From: an uncultured Lentibacter sp.
GTDB lineage: Bacteria > Pseudomonadota > Alphaproteobacteria > Rhodobacterales > Rhodobacteraceae
Assembly (NCBI RefSeq): GCF_937123735.1
Contig: NZ_CAKZKL010000034.1
Coordinates: 1-64,000, forward strand
Reading direction: 5' to 3'
Length of the DNA: 64,000 nt
The translations under genes and the position numbers were made by a program. The notes under the pieces were generated by a model. That model was not told where the DNA came from and ran no database searches. It worked only from the letters and a program-made list of their open reading frames with translations. Shown here piece by piece: positions 1-8,743 of the stretch. Each line of letters starts with the position of its first letter. Positions within the stretch are counted from its first letter, which is position 1.

Positions 1-1779
1 GTCAACGTGCCGCTGCACGCCTGCGAGCACTTCTACATCGTCTCCGAGCCCATCGCTGGCCTCACCCAGCTCCCCGTGCTGCGCGTGCCCGATGAATGCG
101 CCTACTACAAGGAAGACGCAGGCAAACTCATGCTCGGCGCTTTTGAGCCACGCGCCAAGCCTTGGGGCATGGAAGGCATCTCCGAGAGCTTCGAATTCGA
201 CCAGCTTCAGGAAGATTTCGATCACTTCGAGCCGATCCTCGAAATGGCCGTGAATCGTATGCCCATGCTCGGCGCAGCGGGCATCCATACGTTTTTCAAC
301 GGCCCCGAAAGCTTCACGCCCGACAACGCCTACCACCTCGGCCTCGCCCCCAGCATGGACAACGTCTGGGTCGCCGCCGGCTTCAACTCGATCGGCATCC
401 AGTCCGCCGGCGGCGCGGGCATGGCACTGGCCGCTTGGATGGACACAGGCGAAAAGCCCTTTGATCTGGGCGATGTCGATATTTCGCGCATGCAGCCTTT
501 TCAGGGCAACAAACACTACCTGTTTGAGCGCTCCAAAGAGGCCCTCGGCCTTCTTTATGCCGATCATTTCCCCTTCCGCCAGAAAGACACCGCCCGAGGG
601 ATCCGCCGCACGCCCTTTCATGACAAGCTCCTTGCTCAAGGCGCGGTCATGGGCGAAATCGCGGGCTGGGAGCGCGCCAACTGGTTTGCCAATGAGGGCC
701 AGAAAGCCGAATACGCCTACACATGGCAGCGCCAGAACTGGTTTGAAAACCGCGCCGCCGAGCATAGGGCCATCCGCGAAAACATCGGCATGTATGACAT
801 GTCCTCCTTCGGCAAACTGCGCGTCGAAGGCTCGGGTGCGGAGGCCTTCCTCAACCGCGTCTGCGGCGCCAATATGTCCGTGCCCGCAGGCAAAATCGTC
901 TACACCCAGTTTCTCAATTCAAAAGGCGGCATAGAGGCCGATGTAACCGTCACGCGCCTCTCTGAAACCGCCTATCTCGTCGTCACCCCCGCCGCCACGC
1001 GGCTGGCCGATGAAACATGGCTGCGCCGCCACCTCGGCGCTGACATGGCTGTGATCACCGATGTCACAAATGCCGAAGGCGTCCTCGCCGTCATGGGGCC
1101 AAACGCGCGCGCGCTGCTGCAAGCTGTTTCGCCCAATGACTTCTCAAACGAGGCCAACCCCTTTGGCACAGCACAAGAAATCGAGCTGGGCATGGGCCTC
1201 GCCCGCGCGCACCGCGTGTCTTATGTCGGCGAGCTGGGCTGGGAGCTCTATATAGGCTCTGATATGGCTCAACACGCCTTTGACACACTCTTTGAAGCGG
1301 GGCAGGGCCTCGGCCTCAAACTCTGTGGAATGCACGCGATGGACAGCTGCCGCATCGAAAAGGCCTTCCGCCATTTCGGCCACGATATCACAGCCGAAGA
1401 CAATGTGGTGGATGCCGGCCTCGGCTTCGCCGTCGATATGTCCAAATCCGATTTTATCGGCAAAGCCGCCGTTGCCGCCCGCCGTGAAAGCGGCCCCAAG
1501 GCGCGCATGGTGCAATTCCTGCTGCAAGACAGTGCGCCGTTGCTCTACCACAACGAGCCGATCCTGCGTGACGGCCAGATCGTCGGCTACCTCAGCTCAG
1601 GCGGCTATGGCCACAGCCTCGGTGCAGCAGTCGGCCTCGGCTACGTCCCCTGCGAAGGTCAAAGCGCTGCCGATGTCCTCGCCTCCAGCTACGAGATCGA
1701 CGTCAAAGGCGCCCGCGTGCCCGCCAAGGCCTCACTCAAACCGATGTATGACCCAAAGTCCGAGCGCGTGCGCGCCTGA
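1..1779 (+). CDS. FAD-dependent oxidoreductase with GcvT domains, dimethylglycine/sarcosine dehydrogenase-like (5' part missing)
   Basis: The reading frame is open from the first base, so the N-terminal FAD-binding Rossmann part lies outside the window. The visible 592 residues hold the end of the oxidase domain (about residues 1-165, ending in the conserved GFNSIGIQSAGGAG stretch), a short linker, and a GcvT aminomethyltransferase fold with its C-terminal barrel (about 200-592). This arrangement is typical of dimethylglycine and sarcosine dehydrogenases, which demethylate N-methylated glycines and hand the one-carbon unit to tetrahydrofolate. The family is clear. The exact substrate cannot be told from this part, and other GcvT-fused FAD enzymes remain possible. 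No partner gene is visible. Confidence 0.85.
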   Translation, partial: VNVPLHACEHFYIVSEPIAGLTQLPVLRVPDECAYYKEDAGKLMLGAFEPRAKPWGMEGISESFEFDQLQEDFDHFEPILEMAVNRMPMLGAAGIHTFFNGPESFTPDNAYHLGLAPSMDNVWVAAGFNSIGIQSAGGAGMALAAWMDTGEKPFDLGDVDISRMQPFQGNKHYLFERSKEALGLLYADHFPFRQKDTARGIRRTPFHDKLLAQGAVMGEIAGWERANWFANEGQKAEYAYTWQRQNWFENRAAEHRAIRENIGMYDMSSFGKLRVEGSGAEAFLNRVCGANMSVPAGKIVYTQFLNSKGGIEADVTVTRLSETAYLVVTPAATRLADETWLRRHLGADMAVITDVTNAEGVLAVMGPNARALLQAVSPNDFSNEANPFGTAQEIELGMGLARAHRVSYVGELGWELYIGSDMAQHAFDTLFEAGQGLGLKLCGMHAMDSCRIEKAFRHFGHDITAEDNVVDAGLGFAVDMSKSDFIGKAAVAARRESGPKARMVQFLLQDSAPLLYHNEPILRDGQIVGYLSSGGYGHSLGAAVGLGYVPCEGQSAADVLASSYEIDVKGARVPAKASLKPMYDPKSERVRA

Positions 1780-1944
1780 TTCTTCTTCTGGTCATAAATA
1801 CCTAAAAAGGGGCAGGGGCCCCAAACACAACACCCGCGATGATGTGCCAGCCCGATGGCGCTGGCGGGTGGGTGGGCGGGGCCAGTGCCATGGGGCTGGC
1901 ATCTGCCTTCAATCCACCCTACTCAGAGAGCGAAGGAGCACCCC

Positions 1945-2868
1945 ATGACAGAGAACCGCGACACACCCCAAGGCCTCGCCTTTGCGCTCACCGCCTATAT
2001 CCTCTGGGGTTTTTTGCCGCTCTATATGAAGCTGCTCAGCCATATTCCGCCCGCCGAAGTCGTGGCACACCGTGTGCTCTGGTCGGTTCCCATCGCGGCC
2101 ACATTGCTCATCCTGCTGGGCCGCACATCCGATATCAAAACGGCTCTCACAACGCCCAAAATGCTCTTTATGGGCTGCGTCACAGCCGCGCTCATCTCGG
2201 TCAACTGGGGCTTCTACGTCTGGGCCATCACATCAGGCAACGCGCTCGACGCAGCACTTGGCTACTACATCAACCCGCTGTTTTCTGTCTTCCTCGGCGC
2301 CGTGCTCCTCGGCGAGCGGCTCAACAAGCTCCAGTTCGCCGCCCTCGCGCTTGCCTTCGCCGCCGTGGTCATCCTCACCCTTGAGGCGGGCAAGCTGCCT
2401 TGGGTCGCCATGGCGCTCTTCATCACTTGGGGCTTTTACGCGCTGGCCAAAAAGTCGCTGCCCATCGGGCCAAATCAGGGCTTCCTGCTCGAAGTGCTCA
2501 TCCTCACACCGCCCGCCATAGCCTATCTCCTCTGGCTCGGGCCAAGCGGCAATTTCCTCGGCAGCGCTTCTGATACATGGCTCCTCCTCGGCTGCGGCGT
2601 GGTCACAGCCGTGCCGCTCATCATCTACGCCAATGGCGCAAAGCTTCTGCGCCTCTCTACAATCGCCATTCTGCAATATATCGCCCCCACGATGATCTTT
2701 CTCATCGGCGTCTTTGTTTTCAAAGAGCCGTTCAGCGGCGCGCGCATGGTCGCCTTCCCGATGATCTGGCTCGCGCTCGTGCTCTATTCCATTGCCATCT
2801 TCCGCAACATGCAAAGCGCGCGTAAACTGGCCCGTGAAACCTCGGGCAAAACGACGACACCACCATGA
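1945..2868 (+). CDS. rarD: EamA-family transporter RarD
   Basis: A 307-aa integral membrane protein with about ten hydrophobic segments and the RarD opening (LTAYILWGFLPLYMKLL), belonging to the drug/metabolite transporter superfamily. RarD proteins are linked to chloramphenicol sensitivity in enterobacteria, but their natural substrate is not established. I chose ATG 1945 because a GAAGGAGC ribosome-binding site lies 6-8 bases upstream; an upstream in-frame extension lacks membrane character and has no ribosome-binding site. The last four bases overlap the next gene (ATGA), so the two are probably cotranslated. Confidence 0.85.
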   Translation: MTENRDTPQGLAFALTAYILWGFLPLYMKLLSHIPPAEVVAHRVLWSVPIAATLLILLGRTSDIKTALTTPKMLFMGCVTAALISVNWGFYVWAITSGNALDAALGYYINPLFSVFLGAVLLGERLNKLQFAALALAFAAVVILTLEAGKLPWVAMALFITWGFYALAKKSLPIGPNQGFLLEVLILTPPAIAYLLWLGPSGNFLGSASDTWLLLGCGVVTAVPLIIYANGAKLLRLSTIAILQYIAPTMIFLIGVFVFKEPFSGARMVAFPMIWLALVLYSIAIFRNMQSARKLARETSGKTTTPP

Positions 2869-3722
2869 GCAACACACTCCTCTCCATAGGCCATGGCTAC
2901 AGTGCGCGCGCGCTTGCGCAGCGCCTGCTGCCCCTCGGCTGGCAGATAAGCGGAACCACACGTTCGCCGGAAAAATTTGCAGCCCTCAAAGCCGAGGGCG
3001 TCACGCCCCGTCTCTTCCCCGGCGGCGATCTGACCGAGGCGCTGGACAAGGCCACGCATCTGCTTGTTTCTGCCGCGCCAAGCGAAAACGGCGACCCCTT
3101 TCTTGCCAAATATGGCTCTAAACTGGCCCAACTCGCGCCCAATCTGCGCTGGGTCGGCTACCTCTCCACAACGGGTGTCTACGGTGATCATGCCGGTGCT
3201 TGGGTGACAGAAGACACCCCGCTCACCCCAAGCAGCCGCCGTGGCCTCATGCGTGTTGAGGCCGAAGAGCAGTGGCGCGGCACCGGCTTGCCGCTGCACA
3301 TCTTCCGCCTCGCGGGCATTTATGGCCCGGGGCGTGGTCCCTTTGAAAAGCTCCGCAAAGGCACGGCGCGGCGCATCATCAAGGAAGGGCAGGTTTTTTC
3401 GCGCATCCATGTCGAAGACATCGCCCAGGTGCTGCACGCCTCGATAGAGCAGCCCGCCCCCGGCACAGCCTATAACGTCTGCGATGACATGCCCGCCCCG
3501 CCACAAGATGTGCTCGCCTATGGCGCAGAGCTGCTCGGCATGGCCCCACCGCCCGAAGTGCCGTTTGAAGAGGCCGAGCTCACGCCAATGGCCCGCAGCT
3601 TCTATGGCGAAAGCAAACGCGTCTCCAACAGGCGCATCAAGGATGCGCTCGGTGTAAACCTGCTCTACCCCGACTATCGCGCGGGCTTGCAAGCGGTCCT
3701 CGCCACAGAGGTTGCCGAATAA
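2865..3722 (+). CDS. SDR-type NAD(P)-dependent epimerase/dehydratase family protein (YeeZ-like)
   Basis: A 285-aa protein of the extended short-chain dehydrogenase family. The N terminus has a degenerate nucleotide-binding motif (IGHGYSARALAQRL) in place of the canonical GxxGxxG. Residues near 95-115 (YLSTTGVYGDHAG) match the active-site region of atypical SDR proteins, and FRLAGIYGPGRGP is a typical epimerase-like segment. The substrate is unknown. Translation is coupled to rarD through a 4-base overlap. Small YeeZ-like SDRs are often left unassigned, and I do not assign a reaction. Confidence 0.75.
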   Translation: MSNTLLSIGHGYSARALAQRLLPLGWQISGTTRSPEKFAALKAEGVTPRLFPGGDLTEALDKATHLLVSAAPSENGDPFLAKYGSKLAQLAPNLRWVGYLSTTGVYGDHAGAWVTEDTPLTPSSRRGLMRVEAEEQWRGTGLPLHIFRLAGIYGPGRGPFEKLRKGTARRIIKEGQVFSRIHVEDIAQVLHASIEQPAPGTAYNVCDDMPAPPQDVLAYGAELLGMAPPPEVPFEEAELTPMARSFYGESKRVSNRRIKDALGVNLLYPDYRAGLQAVLATEVAE

Positions 3723-3781
3723 TCCTTGCCTTTCGGCTCACACCCCTTACCTAACGCATACCGTCCACACACGAGGCCCCA

Positions 3782-4570
3782 ATGTCCCTGCGCGTAACGC
3801 TTGCCAAGTTTATTGAACACCCCAGAACAGCCGCCATCATCACCGCTGTTATTGTTTTCAATGCCATCATTCTGGGCCTTGAAACCTCGCCGGACATCAT
3901 GGCGCAATATGGCCCGCTCATCAAAGCGCTCGACACCCTCTGTCTCAGCATTTTCGTAGCCGAGCTTCTGGCAAAGCTGGTTGCTCATGGCCCACGCTTT
4001 TTCCGCTCCGGCTGGAATATCTTTGATTTCGTGATCATTGCCATCTCGCTTATTCCCGCCGGTCAGGGTTTCTCGGCGATGCGCGCGCTGCGGATCCTGC
4101 GGGTGTTGCGGGTGGTCTCTGTGGCCCCGTCGTTGCGCCGCGTGGTTGAGGGGCTGATCACCGCCATGCCGGGCATGGGATCGGTCTTTATGCTGATGGG
4201 GCTGATTTTCTATATCGGCTCTGTTATCGCCACAAAGCTCTTCTCGGAGGCTTTCCCCGAGTGGTTTGGCTCTCTGGGCGCATCGGCCTACACGCTCTTC
4301 CAGATCATGACACTGGAAAGCTGGTCCATGGGAATCGTGCGCCCGGTGATGAAGGTCTACCCCCACGCCTGGGCGTTCTTCTTGCCTTTCATCCTCGTCA
4401 CCACCTTCGCGGTGGTGAACCTGCTCGTCGGCCTTGTGGTCAACTCCATGCAAGACGCCCACCACACCGAAGATGTCGCCAACACCGACGCCTACCGCGA
4501 CGACGTCAAAGCGCGCCTCGATGCAATTGACAAGAAGCTCAACGCTCTGGCGGGAGAGCGGAAGGGTTAG
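3782..4570 (+). CDS. Bacterial voltage-gated sodium channel (NaChBac/NavRosD type)
   Basis: A 262-aa single-domain six-helix channel. S4 carries regularly spaced arginines at about residues 101, 104, 107 and 110 (MRALRILRVLR), which form the voltage sensor. The pore loop has TLESWSM at about 177-183, the sodium-selective filter type of the bacterial Nav family (NaChBac has TLESWAS). A hydrophilic tail of about 45 residues follows S6 and may form the tetramerising coiled coil. The channel acts as a homotetramer in the inner membrane. It starts 59 bp after the SDR gene and ends convergent with dxs. The physiological role in marine bacteria is probably tied to sodium homeostasis or motility (inference). 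Confidence 0.9.
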   Translation: MSLRVTLAKFIEHPRTAAIITAVIVFNAIILGLETSPDIMAQYGPLIKALDTLCLSIFVAELLAKLVAHGPRFFRSGWNIFDFVIIAISLIPAGQGFSAMRALRILRVLRVVSVAPSLRRVVEGLITAMPGMGSVFMLMGLIFYIGSVIATKLFSEAFPEWFGSLGASAYTLFQIMTLESWSMGIVRPVMKVYPHAWAFFLPFILVTTFAVVNLLVGLVVNSMQDAHHTEDVANTDAYRDDVKARLDAIDKKLNALAGERKG

Positions 4571-4631
4571 GCCTGCTTATCTGGGTTTTTCAAAGACAAT
4601 AATATGTCCCGTCGATATCGTCCAATACCCG

Positions 4632-6554
4632 TCACGCCCGCTTGACTTGTGCCACCCCCAGCACATCCAGCACTTTCGTCACGATATGCTCGGCCTGAAG
4701 CCCGGCTTCGGCATACATCTCCGCAGGTGAGCCCTGGTCAATAAACCAGTCGGGCAGCACCATGGAGCGGAACCTGAGCCCCGTATCAAACGCGCCTTGC
4801 TCGGCCAGAAGCTGCGCCACATGGCTGCCAAACCCGCCCACAGCACCCTCTTCCAGCGTGATCAGCACCTCATGCTCCCCCGCCAGCTTCAAGATCATCT
4901 CGCGGTCCAGCGGCTTGGCAAAACGCGCATCCGCAACCGTGGCTTCAATGCCCTTGGCCGCCAGCTGCTCGGCGGCGGTCTCGGCCTCGGCCAGACGCGT
5001 GCCAAAGCTCAAAAGCGCCACACGGCTGCCCTGCCGCACAATCCGCCCCTTGCCGATCTCAAGCGGTACACCGCGCGCAGGCAGCTCCACGCCCACACCC
5101 TCACCGCGCGGATAGCGGAAGGCAATCGGCCCGGCGTCATAGCCCGCCGCGGTGGCGACCATATGCTTCAGCTCGGCCTCATCTGCCGCCGCCATCACAA
5201 CCATGTTGGGCAGGTTCGCCAGATAGGCGATGTCATAGCTCCCCGCGTGGGTCGCGCCATCGGCGCCAACAAGCCCCGCACGGTCAATCGCAAAGCGCAC
5301 AGGCAGGTTCTGCAAGGCCACATCATGCACAATCTGGTCATAGCCACGTTGCAGGAATGTCGAATACATGGTGCAAAACGGCTTCATGCCCCCGGCCGCC
5401 AAAGCGCCGCAAAAGGTGACGCCGTGTTGCTCGGCAATGCTCACATCAAAGCAGCGCGAGGGGTAGCGCTCCGCCATCAGGTCAAGCCCCGTGCCGCTCG
5501 GCATCGCCGCTGTGACCGCGCAAATCTTGTCATCCTCCGCCGCCAGCGCCACCAGCTCCTCGCCAAAAACGGCGGTGTAGCTCGGCGCATTGCTCGGCGT
5601 TTTCACCTGCTTGCCGGTGATCACATCAAACTTCGCCGTTGCATGTCCCTTATCGTCGCGCGCTTCAGCCGGGGCATAGCCCTTGCCCTTCTTGGTGATC
5701 GCATGAATGAGGATCGGCCCCGTCGCGCGCGCCTTCACAGTGCGCAAGAGCGGCAAGAGCTGCTCCATGTCGTGCCCGTCAATCGGCCCGATATAGCTAA
5801 AGCCCAGCTCCTCAAACAGCGTGCCGCCCACGGTCATGCCCTTGAGCATCTCCTTGGCCCGCTTCGCCCCCTCCTGAAAAAACGGCGGCATCAGGCTCAC
5901 CGCGCCCTTGGCCGCCGCTTTGAGTTCCTGAAACGGCTCTTCGGCATAAAGCCGGTTGAGATACCCCGAAAGTGCGCCCACAGGCGGCGCAATGCTCATG
6001 TCATTGTCGTTGAGAATAACAATCAGTCGCTTGCCCAAATGGCCCGCGTTGTTCATCGCCTCAAAGGCCATGCCCGCGCTCATCGCCCCGTCACCGATAA
6101 CGGCAATCGCGTCGCCCAGCCCCTCGGGGCAGTTCCCGCCCAAATCCCGCGCCACGGCAAAGCCGAGCGCCGCGCTGATCGAGGTCGAGCTGTGCGCCGC
6201 GCCAAAGGGGTCATAGGGGCTTTCAGAGCGCTTCGTAAATCCGCTCAAGCCACCGCGCTTGCGCAGGGTGCGAATGCGGTCGCGCCGCCCTGTCAGAATC
6301 TTGTGGGGGTAAGACTGGTGCGAAACATCCCAGATGATCTTGTCTTTCGGCGCATCAAACACCGCATGAAGCGCCACCGTCAGCTCGATCACCCCCAAGC
6401 CAGCGCCTAAATGTCCGCCCGTTTCGCTCACCGCGCTGATGGTTTCGGCACGCAGCTCGCCCGCAAGCTGCACAAGCTCGCGGTTGCTCAGCCGCTTCAT
6501 ATCGGCGGGGCTGGCCACTGTGTCTAGCAGCGGGGTTTTGGGGCGGTCACTCAT
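4632..6554 (-). CDS. dxs: 1-deoxy-D-xylulose-5-phosphate synthase
   Basis: A 640-aa thiamine-diphosphate enzyme making DXP from pyruvate and glyceraldehyde 3-phosphate, the first step of the MEP isoprenoid pathway in the cytosol. The thiamine-binding GDG motif ([19 protein letters not shown]), the transketolase pyrimidine domain and the C-terminal transketolase domain are all visible. I chose ATG 6554 because AAAGGGTGACC directly precedes it; upstream in-frame sequence reads over ispA and is not DXS-like. Gene order is xseB, ispA, dxs on the minus strand, a common alphaproteobacterial operon, with only about 20 bp between ispA and dxs. Confidence 0.96.
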   Translation of the reverse strand: MSDRPKTPLLDTVASPADMKRLSNRELVQLAGELRAETISAVSETGGHLGAGLGVIELTVALHAVFDAPKDKIIWDVSHQSYPHKILTGRRDRIRTLRKRGGLSGFTKRSESPYDPFGAAHSSTSISAALGFAVARDLGGNCPEGLGDAIAVIGDGAMSAGMAFEAMNNAGHLGKRLIVILNDNDMSIAPPVGALSGYLNRLYAEEPFQELKAAAKGAVSLMPPFFQEGAKRAKEMLKGMTVGGTLFEELGFSYIGPIDGHDMEQLLPLLRTVKARATGPILIHAITKKGKGYAPAEARDDKGHATAKFDVITGKQVKTPSNAPSYTAVFGEELVALAAEDDKICAVTAAMPSGTGLDLMAERYPSRCFDVSIAEQHGVTFCGALAAGGMKPFCTMYSTFLQRGYDQIVHDVALQNLPVRFAIDRAGLVGADGATHAGSYDIAYLANLPNMVVMAAADEAELKHMVATAAGYDAGPIAFRYPRGEGVGVELPARGVPLEIGKGRIVRQGSRVALLSFGTRLAEAETAAEQLAAKGIEATVADARFAKPLDREMILKLAGEHEVLITLEEGAVGGFGSHVAQLLAEQGAFDTGLRFRSMVLPDWFIDQGSPAEMYAEAGLQAEHIVTKVLDVLGVAQVKRA

Positions 6555-6573
6555 GGTCACCCTTTCGGGGCTG

Positions 6574-7455
6574 TTACTTACGCCGCGAGATAACGAAGCG
6601 CGCCGCCTCTCGCAAGCATTCGGCATCGTCTTGATAGCTAGATAAAGCGTCACAAGCCTCTTCCACAAGGTTTGCCGCCTGGCGTTTTGCCGCATCCAGC
6701 CCGAGGAGTGACACAAAAGTCGCCTTGCCAGCGTCCTCGTCCTTGCCCACAGCCTTGCCCGTCTCGGCGGCGTTCCCCTCCACATCAAGGATGTCATCGG
6801 CAATCTGGAAGGCAAGGCCAAGCCTGTCCCCATATGTCTCTAATCCAGCCGAATTCGCCCCCGCCATCACAGCGCCCGCCGTGGCCGACCAGCGGATGAG
6901 CGCACCTGTCTTGCCGCGCTGCACCGCCTCGATCTGCGCCAGATCCAGCGGCACAGCGCTCGTTTCGGCGGCAATATCCATCATCTGCCCGCCAACCATC
7001 CCGGCATGGCCGCTCGCCTGTGCCAACCCGCGCAAAAGCTCTAATGCATTGGGCATCTCCTCGCTTGCAAGCAGTTCGAATCCCTTCGCCTGCAGCGCAT
7101 CCCCCGCCAAAACGGCGGTATGTTCGCTCCATTTGCGGTGCACCGTCGGCTTGCCACGGCGCAGGTCGTCGTCGTCCATGCAGGGCAAATCATCGTGGAT
7201 CAGCGAATAGGCGTGGATACACTCCACAGCCAGCGCCGCCTGCTCGGCAGCGTCAAACCCCTGCCCATGCAGCCTTGCGGATTCGATCACGAGAAACGCG
7301 CGCAGAGCCTTGCCGCCCTCCAGCGCATAAAGCATGGCGAGCAAAAGCTCCGCCTCAGGCAAAGACTTGGCCGCCAGAAAGTAGCGCATCGGCGCATCTT
7401 GCATGATGCTTTGCGCCCGCTTCAGAGCCGCGTCAAACCCCAGTGGTTCAATCAA
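6574..7455 (-). CDS. ispA: Polyprenyl (farnesyl) diphosphate synthase
   Basis: An all-helical prenyltransferase of about 293 aa. It has both aspartate-rich motifs, [10 protein letters not shown] (first) and DDILD (second), which bind magnesium and diphosphate. It condenses isopentenyl diphosphate onto allylic primers, normally to the C15 product. I prefer TTG 7455, which overlaps the xseB end by 8 bases and leaves about 40 residues before the conserved [10 protein letters not shown] segment, as in related proteins. An ATG at 7494 would add 13 residues that look like shadow coding of xseB. It is expressed with xseB and dxs. Confidence 0.9.
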   Translation of the reverse strand: MIEPLGFDAALKRAQSIMQDAPMRYFLAAKSLPEAELLLAMLYALEGGKALRAFLVIESARLHGQGFDAAEQAALAVECIHAYSLIHDDLPCMDDDDLRRGKPTVHRKWSEHTAVLAGDALQAKGFELLASEEMPNALELLRGLAQASGHAGMVGGQMMDIAAETSAVPLDLAQIEAVQRGKTGALIRWSATAGAVMAGANSAGLETYGDRLGLAFQIADDILDVEGNAAETGKAVGKDEDAGKATFVSLLGLDAAKRQAANLVEEACDALSSYQDDAECLREAARFVISRRK

Positions 7456-7690
7456 CGTCAAGCGGCTTCGTCCCTGTCGGAGTGCCCTCGCCATCCAGCG
7501 TGATCGCGGCTACCTTTTCTTCCGCGTCCTTGAGCTTGCCCTCGCAATGCTTCTTCAAAAGCGCGCCGCGCTCATAGAGCGCAATCGAGTCATCCAGCGG
7601 CACATCGCCCCGCTCCAGCTGGCCCACAACCTTCTCCAGCTCGGCCATAGCGGCCTCAAAGCTCATCTCTGCAACAGGTGTCTCGCTCAT
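7448..7690 (-). CDS. xseB: Exodeoxyribonuclease VII small subunit
   Basis: An 80-aa acidic helical protein with the XseB hallmarks SFEAAMAELEKVVGQLERGDVPLDDSIALYERG split across residues 9-40. It partners XseA in exonuclease VII, which degrades single-stranded DNA; xseA is not in this window. ATG 7690 has a good TTGGAGAG ribosome-binding site, while an in-frame TTG four codons upstream lies inside that site. It is the first gene of the xseB-ispA-dxs operon and overlaps ispA. Confidence 0.93.
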   Translation of the reverse strand: MSETPVAEMSFEAAMAELEKVVGQLERGDVPLDDSIALYERGALLKKHCEGKLKDAEEKVAAITLDGEGTPTGTKPLDVD

Positions 7691-7768
7691 GCGTCTCTCC
7701 AACTTGTTGAGCCAACCTTACAGGCGCTTGGAAAAGGGTTCAATTCACAACCGGACCGGCGTAAAGAT

Positions 7769-8743
7769 ATGGTCATGTCAGTGATCGAGAGTAGCAATTT
7801 GGCGCTTTACCCCGAGGAGGCCGCGGCCGCCCTCCAAAAGCTCACCCAGCTTACGTCCATCTGCCTCAAGGGTCGCGCCTATCGGCTCGATCAACCGCTT
7901 CACCTCGTGCCTGCGCGTCACGCCGTCTTTCGCGGCACGCTTGAGGGTGCCGATGTGGTCTTCCGCCTCGCCCTTTCCGCGAAGGCCCGCGAAACCATGG
8001 CTGGCGAATGGGCCGAGCTCTCCCGCGTCTGGCCCCATATGTCCGCGCCGCCGTTTACCGTGCAACAACCGCTCTTTCACGCCGCCAAGGCTGGCCTCAC
8101 CATCACCGCGCTGGCCCGCGGCGAGGGCCTGCTCACAGCGCTCTGGCGGCTTCCCCCCGAGGCGCGCCACGCGCCCATCGCCCTCTCGGCAGACTGGCTG
8201 CACAAACTCACTGCCCCAAGCATCGAGACGCGCGCGCCCAACCGTCGCCCCTGGCGCATGTGGGCCGAGAAGGCCGCCGAAAAACAGCCGCACGCAAGCC
8301 TGCGCAGCGTCGAGGCACAAGTGCTGCAAAAAATGAAAAAGCTCTACCGCCAGATCGACCACCCCGAATGGCGCATCGCCCTCGCGCATGGCGATTTTCA
8401 CCTCAACAATCTCTTCTGGGATGGCACCACCCTCACAGGCATCGACCTTGGCGCAACAAACCACGCCCCGCTCTACAAGGACATCGCCCGCGCGCTCGTT
8501 CATATGGCGCGGCGCGGCATGCTGCCCTCAGGCGCGCGCCGCTTCGGCGTCGATGCCGAGGCGTTTGCCGCCTTCAGCGCCCGCTTTGCGCTCTCCGAGA
8601 TCGAGGCAAACGGCTTTTTGCCCTATTTCATCGCCTTTGAAACGCTGATCAAAGTCGAACATCCGCAAATGCCCCAAGCGCGGCTCGATCACGCCTTGGC
8701 GATGTCCGAAGCGCTCGCAAGCGACCTCAAACAAATCACTTAG
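7769..8743 (+). CDS. Aminoglycoside phosphotransferase (APH)-family kinase of unknown substrate
   Basis: A 324-aa kinase-like protein. The catalytic loop HGDFHLNNLF at about residues 207-216 and the following metal-binding segment GIDLGATNH identify the APH/choline kinase superfamily. Two ATGs, at 7769 and 7775, are equally possible starts. The gene is divergent from xseB and overlaps the mutS 3' end by 8 bp. Nothing in the sequence or context tells the substrate; resistance is not implied, since most chromosomal members act on small metabolites. Confidence 0.75.
   Translation: MVMSVIESSNLALYPEEAAAALQKLTQLTSICLKGRAYRLDQPLHLVPARHAVFRGTLEGADVVFRLALSAKARETMAGEWAELSRVWPHMSAPPFTVQQPLFHAAKAGLTITALARGEGLLTALWRLPPEARHAPIALSADWLHKLTAPSIETRAPNRRPWRMWAEKAAEKQPHASLRSVEAQVLQKMKKLYRQIDHPEWRIALAHGDFHLNNLFWDGTTLTGIDLGATNHAPLYKDIARALVHMARRGMLPSGARRFGVDAEAFAAFSARFALSEIEANGFLPYFIAFETLIKVEHPQMPQARLDHALAMSEALASDLKQIT

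Noticed and set aside
4797..6410. 537-aa open frame opposite dxs
   Set aside because: Shadow of a highly conserved gene; basic, low-complexity composition.
7769..8743. Aminoglycoside resistance gene
   Set aside because: Only superfamily motifs are present; the chromosomal housekeeping context and lack of closer similarity argue for a metabolic kinase.
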